The notes under the pieces were generated by a model, which made no database searches, was not told where the DNA came from, and was given only the letters and a program-made list of their open reading frames with translations. Below, piece after piece: positions 1-6,003 of a stretch of DNA of 9,004 nt. The translations under genes were made by a program, and so were the position numbers. The stretch's first letter is position 1, and every line of letters starts with the position of its first letter. The DNA is from Candidatus Kerfeldbacteria bacterium CG08_land_8_20_14_0_20_43_14 (GTDB taxonomy: Bacteria; Patescibacteriota; Patescibacteriia; PEXW01), in assembly GCA_002774575.1 (NCBI GenBank), contig PEXW01000059.1, positions 1-9,004 on the forward strand. The letters run 5' to 3'.

Positions 1-11
1 AGCTATTAAGC

Positions 12-452
12 TTATTGCTGGAGCAATGTTGCTGGTTTAAAGGCCCATTTCCGGCCGGCAAAAAAGTTCCAAAATAAAGCCGCGACCACAGCCAAAGTCT
101 TGGCTAAAAGTCTGGACTGGGTAATATGATAAACACTCCCCACAACCGCAGTACTAATACCCAGACTGACGATGTTAATCAGCAAAAAAATCGCTATTTG
201 CTTGGTTATATTCGGGTCTTTGGATTTAAAAGTCCAGTTGCGGTTAAAAGTAAAGCTGCTGGCAAAGCCACAGCCAAAAGAAATGATGTTGGCGAAAATT
301 ATATGCCCGCCAAACCAGCTGACCCAGCTGGTCAAGGCGAAAAACACGCCCCAGTCAATGCCAGTATTAACAAAACCGATGATGACAAATTTAGAAAACT
401 GCCTGGTCAGAGGATGCTTGGCAATAGGATGGTTTAAAACTCGATTGAACAT
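12..452 (-). CDS. GtrA-family small membrane protein
   Basis: This is a 146-residue polytopic membrane protein with about four hydrophobic segments (near residues 20-42, 50-70, 84-106 and 116-134). The pattern FVIIGFVNTGIDWGVFF near residue 22, the FTFNRNWTF block near 67-75 and the late NFFAGRKWAF block near 129-138 are typical of the GtrA family. Known members are linked to moving lipid-linked sugars across the membrane or to cell-surface polysaccharide modification, but the substrate cannot be read from sequence. The ATG lies one base after the TGA of the S8 protease gene, so the two are almost certainly co-transcribed. The length is normal for the family. The TAA stop is only 11 bases from the window edge, so any further gene in the operon is out of view. 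Family assignment is firm; biological role is inference. Confidence 0.88.
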   Translation of the reverse strand: MFNRVLNHPIAKHPLTRQFSKFVIIGFVNTGIDWGVFFALTSWVSWFGGHIIFANIISFGCGFASSFTFNRNWTFKSKDPNITKQIAIFLLINIVSLGISTAVVGSVYHITQSRLLAKTLAVVAALFWNFFAGRKWAFKPATLLQQ

Positions 453-453
453 T

Positions 454-2592
454 TCACTGAATTTGAATGCTGCCTACATGAACGCCGGTTCTGGATTTTT
501 GGGGGTAAGCTAAAAATTTCAAGATTCTTACTGCGCTCGAATTTCTAAAAACTCTGACTTCCGGCTTGGCCCCAACTCCAGTGCCGGTAATTATGTCTGC
601 AATGCCATCGGCGTTTATGTCTGCCGAAGCCACATTCACTCCGCCGGTCTGGGATTTATCATAGGCTAAAAATTCGCTCAACAATTTGCCCTGCCCGCTG
701 AAAATTCTTACCTGTGGGCTGCCTTTCGCTAAACCAATAATAATTTCCGCTTTGCCATCGCCATTTATATCTGCTGAAGCAACATTCACGCCTTCTTTTA
801 CTTTCAAGGGGAAAACTCTAATGCTGGATTTTTGTTTTCCGTAAAAACTAAAAACAGCGACTCTGGGTTCTTTGGATGCTTTGGAAACGATAATTTCATT
901 TTGGCCATCAGCATCCACATCGCCCACGGCCAGTCTTACTCCGCCGCTGTAACTTTTTGCGAACGCGAAAAATTGAGATAAAACCTTTCCAGTCGAATCA
1001 AAAATTCTGATTTGAGAAGTACCCTTATCCGTACCGACAATAATCTCATCCTGGCCATTACCGTCAACATCGCCAACGGCAAGCGTGGCACCGCCTTTAA
1101 AATTCTTTGAAAAAGCCAAAAAATGAGCTAACTGTTTACCCTTTTGATCATAAACCCGAATGGTTGAATCTGAATTAGCCTGGAAAGAAGTAATAATTTC
1201 CATTTGTCCATCCTGATTAACATCCCCTGAAACGGCAAAAATACCCTTTTGATTTTTTTGAGTTCCAGTCATGAACTGATTCACGACTTTGCCGGCTTTT
1301 GAAAATTCCCTGACCCTGGGGCTATCGCCTGCTTGGGGCGCGGCCAAAATATTCGCGCTTCTGGCTTGAGCGTCTTTAATTTGAGACAATAAACTTTCGA
1401 TAAAAAGCTGACCTGTCCCCAGGTCTCCGGATAATCCTGGATTTGTGGGGTTCAGATCCAAAGCTTTTAGCTCCAGTAAATTTTCAATTTCCTCAACCGA
1501 TAAGCCTGCAGTAGTCGCGCTCAATAAGGCGGCCGCGCCTGCCACAAAAGGCGAAGCGACTGAAGTGCCATACCAGCCATCTCCGCTTATTTGATCATAG
1601 CCTTGGGTAGGTTCGTAAAATAAAGTACTGTAAATATTTTCCCCTGGAGCGGAAATATCCACGCACGAACCATAATTAGAAAAACTTGACTTTATCTTAT
1701 CCTGATCAACCGATGCTACGCCTAGAACACCGGGATAGCATACTGGGTATTGCGGATCAGAATCTAAATCTAAATTGTCATTGCCCGCTGCGGCAACGAC
1801 TACCACGCCCGCCACGCGGGCTGATTCAATTGTTGCGGCTAATGTCGGGCTGGAGCCGCTGCCGACAAAACTTAAATTAATAATTTTTGCTCCGGCTGCC
1901 ACGGCGTATTGGATACCTTTTGCCACAGTAATCGTATTTCCAGAACCCGTGCTGTCCAATACCCTAACTGCCATTATAGACGCGCTCCAGGCCACGCCAC
2001 TGCCAGCCAGTCCATTATTGCCCCTAGCGCCGATTATGCCTGAAATCACAGTGCCGTGGTTAAGGCCAGCCTGGGTTGCGCCTGCAGTTATTTTCGGCCG
2101 AGGGTCATTGCTGTTTTCTATAAAATTCCAGCCACGAACATCGTCAACATAGCCGTTATTATCATCATCAATCCCGTTGTCAGGGATCTCATTTTTATTA
2201 CTCCAGATATTATCAACCAAATCCGGGTTAGTAATATCCACTCCTGAATCCAAAACAGCCACAACCACATTGGAAGCATCAGTTCGTGTCTCCCAGGCTG
2301 TTGGTGCGCCAATGATCGGCAGAGCCCACTGCTGACTGATATCAGGATCGTTTGGCAGTATGGCCGCGTGATATTTTACATTCTGTTCAGCAGACTTTAC
2401 GCCTGGTTTTTGTTTGGCTATTTTAATCGCAGCGCTGATACTGCCAGCTGGAATTTTTTCCAAACTAATTTTGCCGTTATTTTTTTGGACAACCACTTCA
2501 AAAACTTTAGAGCCTGCCTGGGCTGGCAGACTAAAAAACCAAAAACCGACCAAAGTGAAAAAAACGGCTAAGTGTATTTTTTTAGACTTCAT
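454..2592 (-). CDS. Secreted subtilisin-like S8 serine protease with C-terminal FG-GAP-type repeats
   Basis: A 712-residue exported serine endopeptidase. A Sec signal peptide (MKSKK, hydrophobic core, AQA before G27) is followed by a short propeptide-like region to about residue 80 and then the S8 catalytic domain (about 85-400). The triad is intact: Asp115 in VLDSGVD, His179 in NHGT and Ser344 in GTSVASP. The oxyanion Asn271 lies in AAAGND. The acidic IDDDNNGYVDD block at 141-151 is common in bacterial subtilases and probably binds calcium. The only two cysteines in the protein, C285 and C310, could form a disulfide. A linker (about 405-425) leads to five ~50-residue FG-GAP/VCBS-like repeats. 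The ATG overlaps the TGA of the upstream HtrA-like gene as ATGA, so translation is probably coupled. Cleavage targets are unknown. It is probably released or surface-displayed; no sortase motif or C-terminal membrane anchor is visible. Confidence 0.93.
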   Translation of the reverse strand: MKSKKIHLAVFFTLVGFWFFSLPAQAGSKVFEVVVQKNNGKISLEKIPAGSISAAIKIAKQKPGVKSAEQNVKYHAAILPNDPDISQQWALPIIGAPTAWETRTDASNVVVAVLDSGVDITNPDLVDNIWSNKNEIPDNGIDDDNNGYVDDVRGWNFIENSNDPRPKITAGATQAGLNHGTVISGIIGARGNNGLAGSGVAWSASIMAVRVLDSTGSGNTITVAKGIQYAVAAGAKIINLSFVGSGSSPTLAATIESARVAGVVVVAAAGNDNLDLDSDPQYPVCYPGVLGVASVDQDKIKSSFSNYGSCVDISAPGENIYSTLFYEPTQGYDQISGDGWYGTSVASPFVAGAAALLSATTAGLSVEEIENLLELKALDLNPTNPGLSGDLGTGQLFIESLLSQIKDAQARSANILAAPQAGDSPRVREFSKAGKVVNQFMTGTQKNQKGIFAVSGDVNQDGQMEIITSFQANSDSTIRVYDQKGKQLAHFLAFSKNFKGGATLAVGDVDGNGQDEIIVGTDKGTSQIRIFDSTGKVLSQFFAFAKSYSGGVRLAVGDVDADGQNEIIVSKASKEPRVAVFSFYGKQKSSIRVFPLKVKEGVNVASADINGDGKAEIIIGLAKGSPQVRIFSGQGKLLSEFLAYDKSQTGGVNVASADINADGIADIITGTGVGAKPEVRVFRNSSAVRILKFLAYPQKSRTGVHVGSIQIQ
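457..1314 (-). repeat. Five phased ~150-bp coding repeats (FG-GAP/VCBS-like propeller) plus a partial sixth
   Basis: The C-terminal third of the S8 protease is a tandem repeat. A calcium-loop motif of type (G/A)D(V/I)(N/D)xxGxx(E/D)I recurs with its first Asp at residues 457, 508, 558, 608 and 658. An R(I/V)(F/Y)-like strand recurs at about 427, 478, 528, 578, 628 and 679. On the plus strand the matching gccat(c/t)-like stretch starts at 604, 754, 904, 1054 and about 1207, so the DNA spacing is 150, 150, 150 and 153 bp. The last unit (about 678-712) stops before its calcium loop. Such repeats usually build beta-propeller blades that bind Ca2+ and mediate adhesion or substrate binding. The propeller fold is inferred. 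Confidence 0.85.
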
Positions 2593-3848
2593 TCGGAAGT
2601 AATATCAAGTGTTACCGGCAAATTCTGCTCTGCCTCGTCTCGGCGGTAAACAACCGTAACAGCCGAATGTGCGGTTTGTGACTGAATTATTTCAGACAAG
2701 GTTTGGTCTTCGGATACGCTAATGTCATTCACTTTCAAAATAACATCGCCTGATTTAAGACCAGCTCGACCAGCCGGGCCTTTTGGGTCAACAGCCGGAT
2801 TTTTTGCAAGGTCATCAGAAGTAATCAAAGCGCCTGTATCGCCAACCTCTGCTGGGCTAATCAGCAGACCTTTGGCGGTCTGCAAATCCAGATATTTAAC
2901 TCCAAAAACATTCCTGGTAATTTTGCCGGTTTTATTAAGCCGGTCAAAAGCAGTGGAAATAATGGAAGCGGGGATAACATCGCCATCGGTGCCACTATGT
3001 ACGCCAGCAAGCTTGCCGCCCAAGGAAAAAACCGGCAGCCCGGGGGTTTCAATGCTTGATCGCGTTTGATAAAACCGATAATATCTTTCCGAGCTCTCAA
3101 TCAAATCCGTGCGACTATTTACTCGCTTTGCATTGAGAGAGATTAAATCGGTCAGAGCCGCATTTATTGATTGGCTGGTAGTCTGCCTGCCGACATCCAA
3201 AACCGTCTGAGGAACAATCAGGCCCGCGCTATCAGCAAAATCAACCACGGGAAAACCTTTTCCGCTTATTCTGAACAAAACTAAGTCCGAAGCTGGATCA
3301 GTGATAAAATCCTTGGTTAAATAAACAGTCTTGTCTTCGGTGATAACCGCGATCTCTTTGGTCAAATCTGGAATTGCTTTTAAGGTGGTTACACCCAGTC
3401 CGTCCTCGGTTAAAAGCGTGCCAATACCCCTTCTGTCGGATGGTAAATAAAGCTGGTCTAAGAGAGCAGCGTTTTTTCTGACCGGAGTCTGGCGAACATA
3501 AATTGAAACCACATTTGGCGAAATATTTTTTACCACTTCAGCGTAATTAGTAATGCTGCTTTCTTTTTTGCTGACGGATTTGATCACTGAAATTTCCTCT
3601 GAATTGGTATTGCCAACTATTGATTTCAGCCAAGGCCATTGTTCCTGGCCAAACATAATAAAAAAAGAGCCGACAATGCCGGCCAAAAAGCTGATAATCA
3701 CTGTGATTACCAGATAGGTTGAGGAAAATCTAACTATTGAAGGCTTGGCTATAACTTGCGGCTCTTTTAAAAAAGCTTCCACAGCGTCTTCTTTAACATC
3801 GTCTTCCAAGAGGCTTTTTGGTGAAGTCGGAATTGGTTTGGCTTTCAT
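2589..3848 (-). CDS. Membrane-anchored HtrA/DegP-like PDZ protein, predicted catalytically inactive
   Basis: A 419-residue protein numbered from the ATG at 3848. A charged cytoplasmic tail is followed by one transmembrane segment (about 44-66), a linker, a trypsin-like HtrA domain (about 102-310) and a PDZ domain (about 312-415; GRAGLKSGDVILKVN marks its core). SPNVVSI, GIGTLLTEDG, DPASDLVLF and LPVFSLGGKLAGV match the order of HtrA landmarks. The Asp of the triad is kept (D188). The position of the catalytic His (TNxHV in the family) reads TTLKA, with Lys157. The nucleophile loop (NPGNSGGP in the family) is shortened to ETPGLP, with no Ser at the right place. It is therefore best read as a pseudoprotease or scaffold. 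A TTG at 3860 would add four residues and overlap the upstream gene by 8 bp; I prefer the ATG. The stop overlaps the S8 protease start as ATGA. Confidence 0.85.
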   Translation of the reverse strand: MKAKPIPTSPKSLLEDDVKEDAVEAFLKEPQVIAKPSIVRFSSTYLVITVIISFLAGIVGSFFIMFGQEQWPWLKSIVGNTNSEEISVIKSVSKKESSITNYAEVVKNISPNVVSIYVRQTPVRKNAALLDQLYLPSDRRGIGTLLTEDGLGVTTLKAIPDLTKEIAVITEDKTVYLTKDFITDPASDLVLFRISGKGFPVVDFADSAGLIVPQTVLDVGRQTTSQSINAALTDLISLNAKRVNSRTDLIESSERYYRFYQTRSSIETPGLPVFSLGGKLAGVHSGTDGDVIPASIISTAFDRLNKTGKITRNVFGVKYLDLQTAKGLLISPAEVGDTGALITSDDLAKNPAVDPKGPAGRAGLKSGDVILKVNDISVSEDQTLSEIIQSQTAHSAVTVVYRRDEAEQNLPVTLDITSE

Positions 3849-3852
3849 ATTT

Positions 3853-4614
3853 TTATGCAAACCACTTGGCAGTGGCTAATAAAAAGATTAGCACGAGAGT
3901 ATAAAATATTAAAGTCCAGCGGCTGGTTCGAGGCTGACTAACAAGTTCATTTCGAAAAATTTGCAGGCTTAAAGTCAGAAAAACCATGATCAGTCCGGCT
4001 TTGTAAATGGGTAAAACCGGAAACCAACAAATTAAGGCAAAAATTTCCGCTGCGGCCAATCCAATGCCAATTCCAAACACCCTGGCCATTTTCCTGGACG
4101 GTTGCAGGGTTTTTATTAAAAACCAATACCATAAACCTAAAATCGCAATGAATAATAATTCAGAAATCCAAAACTTGATATTGGAAAAAATCATTAAATC
4201 AAACAAGACTACCATGGCGAAAAACAGGCCACCGATGGCGAAAATCAAAGATAAATTTAATATCGCGTTGGTTTGGTAGCGAGCCGGCTGGAAAACAAAG
4301 CGGAAAACATTTTCCAAATACAGACTGGAAAACAAAACCATGCCCAAGGCAATGACGGTTTGGAAAAAAATCTTTTCCGAGAACATCAAGGCGCCAAAGC
4401 TGAATAAAATAGCAAAGCCTGGAAAAAATACCAGCGCCCAAAATCCCTGGGGAAGTTTAACCCGTCTGGTCAGCTGCCAAAGCGCTGAAACCAAGCCCCC
4501 CAAGCCCAGAGCCAGGAAAAGCCAAAAGAAAGTGGGGAATTTCAAAGCAAAATAATAAGCCAGTATTAACCAGGGAACAATCAAGCTTGGCAAAAGTCTT
4601 AATAATATTGTCAT
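3853..4614 (-). CDS. Polytopic membrane protein of unknown function
   Basis: I do not recognise this 253-residue protein. It is almost entirely hydrophobic, with about eight or nine predicted membrane segments (near residues 3-22, 28-48, 57-78, 83-100, 117-142, 148-168, 178-197, 203-220 and 233-251). They are joined by short loops, several rich in Arg/Lys (QLTRR near 47-51, QPSRKMAR near 171-178). No catalytic motif stands out. It contains one cysteine (C196) and no soluble domain. The ATG overlaps the TGA of the 215-residue protein gene as ATGA, and the stop lies a few bases before the HtrA-like ATG, so it belongs to the same operon. It could be a transporter-like or assembly partner for the neighbouring exported proteins, but nothing in the sequence proves that. 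Confidence 0.75.
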   Translation of the reverse strand: MTILLRLLPSLIVPWLILAYYFALKFPTFFWLFLALGLGGLVSALWQLTRRVKLPQGFWALVFFPGFAILFSFGALMFSEKIFFQTVIALGMVLFSSLYLENVFRFVFQPARYQTNAILNLSLIFAIGGLFFAMVVLFDLMIFSNIKFWISELLFIAILGLWYWFLIKTLQPSRKMARVFGIGIGLAAAEIFALICWFPVLPIYKAGLIMVFLTLSLQIFRNELVSQPRTSRWTLIFYTLVLIFLLATAKWFA

Positions 4615-5258
4615 GCCGGCTTAAAACTAATTATGAGGTTTCCGGGTTCCAGCCAGACTTGTTGGATTTTGGGCGCGAATTTTAAAGCAGTTGTCAGTTC
4701 TTGAGTGAGTAAAAGTTTGGTCGGTTCGCCAATAAACCAGTTAGCCACTGAAATTTCTCCAACCAAAGTTTTCTTAACTTCAAATTCTAATTTACTATCC
4801 GGACTTAATTTTGGAATTAAATACAATCTGACAAGGGCGTTATTCCTTTTGGGAATAATAAAAGAAAATTCCATTGTGTCATCTTCCGCGACCAGGTTTG
4901 GCCGGCTAATGCCTAAACGGGTGCTTTGGATTGAATTTGTAAGTAACGAAGTCAGCTCTGCTTCGGAAATGGAAATTTTTTGCGTGCCCACCCCGGTTTG
5001 AACTCTTTTCGCCAATTCAGAAATGTTATTGTCTACTTGGCTGGCTATTCTGATTGGCTGGGGTTGATGATAAAAGTATTTTGAAAAAAGCGGGATTTGC
5101 CACAAACCTGTTCTGGAAACCTGAATAATCACCCAGACAATCAGAATCAAAATAACCAGGCGGATTAATCTGCCTAGTCTGAATCTTGGAACTGGCAAAT
5201 GGAAATTCAACTTTCTTTCTGGCTTTTGGTCTTGGTTAGAAGCTTCTATGCGAGCCAT
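4611..5258 (-). CDS. Single-pass extracytoplasmic protein of unknown function
   Basis: A 215-residue protein with a basic N-terminus (KPERKLNFHLPVPRFRLGR), one transmembrane segment at about 31-47 and a soluble domain of about 165 residues predicted to lie outside the membrane. The domain contains ISISEAELTSLL near residue 95, followed by alternating beta-strand-like segments (MEFSFIIP, ALVRLYLIP, KLEFEVKK) and a C-terminal strand NLIISFKPA. An 'I-x-E-x-E-L-x-x-L-L' helix followed by beta strands resembles YpmS- or LmeA-like (DUF2140/DUF2993) lipid-binding proteins, but this is a weak resemblance by eye. The start lies two bases after the bPH2 gene stop and the end overlaps the next start as ATGA. 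I would annotate it as hypothetical. Confidence 0.75.
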   Translation of the reverse strand: MARIEASNQDQKPERKLNFHLPVPRFRLGRLIRLVILILIVWVIIQVSRTGLWQIPLFSKYFYHQPQPIRIASQVDNNISELAKRVQTGVGTQKISISEAELTSLLTNSIQSTRLGISRPNLVAEDDTMEFSFIIPKRNNALVRLYLIPKLSPDSKLEFEVKKTLVGEISVANWFIGEPTKLLLTQELTTALKFAPKIQQVWLEPGNLIISFKPA

Positions 5259-5260
5259 AC

Positions 5261-5881
5261 TTATTCTTTCGACTCGTCATCGTTTTTGCGCGCAACCAAG
5301 CGGCGAAATTGCTCTTCGCCAATGCCGGCCTTAATGGTTTTTATCATGGCCAAAAGCTCATCCGCCGAAAGCTTATCTTCTGCTGATTTTACGGATTGAT
5401 TTTGCAGTTTGACCAGCAAATCCTGAACTTTTTGCGGCTGCTTAACTCCGCCCAACTCAAGATTAACGCTTGTCCCCGCGGTTTGAACGACAATTTTACC
5501 GAATTGGAATATGGTTGCAAAAACCCCTTTGACTGAATAGCTGACATCCTGAATTTTGGAAAAAGCGGCTTCAGAAACTACTTTGTGGAAAATGCCTTTT
5601 TGGTCAACATCAATTATTCTTTCTTTGGTGATAATAAAGGCGTTAAGATTATGAAGCCAAAGTGTTCGAAAGACCAAAAAAATTCCGACTAGCAGACTTA
5701 ATGCAAAAACCAGGCCGCCGATTGTCCCCCATTTCAGCAACAAGTAAAGGAAAAAAAATGGTGCTATAATTAATATCGCGGAAACCAGGGCTGGAAAAAA
5801 TGAAACTACGGTCGACCGTTTGATGACTGCTAAAACCTCTTCTCCCTCTTTTACATTCTCCAACAATCTTTTTTCAAACAT
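5261..5881 (-). CDS. bPH2-domain (YdbS-like) membrane protein
   Basis: A 206-residue protein with two adjacent transmembrane segments (about 28-49 and 53-73). They are followed directly by a bacterial PH-like domain of the PF03703 type (about 77-160). NAFIITKERIIDVDQ at 80-94, the FSKIQDVSYSVKG block at 107-119 and FGKIVVQTAG at 127-136 are the usual landmarks of this family. The C-terminal tail (about 165-206) is charged and probably helical. The family is widespread in membrane proteins of Gram-positive-type and CPR bacteria. Its biochemical role is not well defined, and the domain probably faces the cytoplasm. It is the first gene of the six-gene minus-strand run, with its ATG at 5881. No clear Shine-Dalgarno motif is present, and only eight bases separate it from the divergent small ORF. 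Confidence 0.87.
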   Translation of the reverse strand: MFEKRLLENVKEGEEVLAVIKRSTVVSFFPALVSAILIIAPFFFLYLLLKWGTIGGLVFALSLLVGIFLVFRTLWLHNLNAFIITKERIIDVDQKGIFHKVVSEAAFSKIQDVSYSVKGVFATIFQFGKIVVQTAGTSVNLELGGVKQPQKVQDLLVKLQNQSVKSAEDKLSADELLAMIKTIKAGIGEEQFRRLVARKNDDESKE

Positions 5882-5889
5882 AGTTTAAG

Positions 5890-6003
5890 ATGAAAAGAAA
5901 ACGAATCGTAAAAATTATCTGGATTATTATTGTTTTGATCGGCACTTTAAGCATGGTCTTATTCACCATGATGGGGCTTTTCAGATACGGCAGCTCGGCT
6001 TAA
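5890..6003 (+). CDS. Candidate 37-residue single-span membrane peptide
   Basis: An open frame starting MKRKRIVK, followed by one hydrophobic segment (about residues 8-32) and ending YGSSA with a TAA stop. The basic start followed by a membrane span predicts a cytoplasmic N-terminus. It fills 111 of the 118 bases between lepA and the bPH2 gene: its ATG is eight bases from the divergent bPH2 start, and its stop overlaps the lepA stop by four bases, tail to tail. No ribosome-binding motif is visible upstream, but none of its neighbours has one either. Its good membrane-peptide grammar and exact fit argue for a real gene. The alternative is that this is simply the operon promoter region with a chance ORF. 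I know no named family for it. Confidence 0.5.
   Translation: MKRKRIVKIIWIIIVLIGTLSMVLFTMMGLFRYGSSA

Noticed and set aside
1775..2152. Plus-strand 125-residue ORF antisense to the S8 protease
   Set aside because: The composition (Ala/Pro/Thr-rich) mirrors the opposite strand's Gly/Ala-rich catalytic domain; a shadow of the real gene.
3849..3860. TTG start for the HtrA-like protein at 3860
   Set aside because: It would add only four residues and overlap the upstream stop by 8 bp; the ATG at 3848 is the commoner codon and leaves a 4-bp gap. It cannot be excluded.
5914..5919. GATAAT on the minus strand as -10 box for the six-gene operon
   Set aside because: No -35 match is found at 16-18 bp spacing, and such hexamers are expected by chance in this AT-rich stretch. 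The operon promoter is probably nearby but cannot be placed.
5952..5970. Possible terminator hairpin (catggt / accatg) after lepA
   Set aside because: The stem is only 6 bp and AT-containing, no T-run follows it on either strand, and it lies inside the candidate small ORF.
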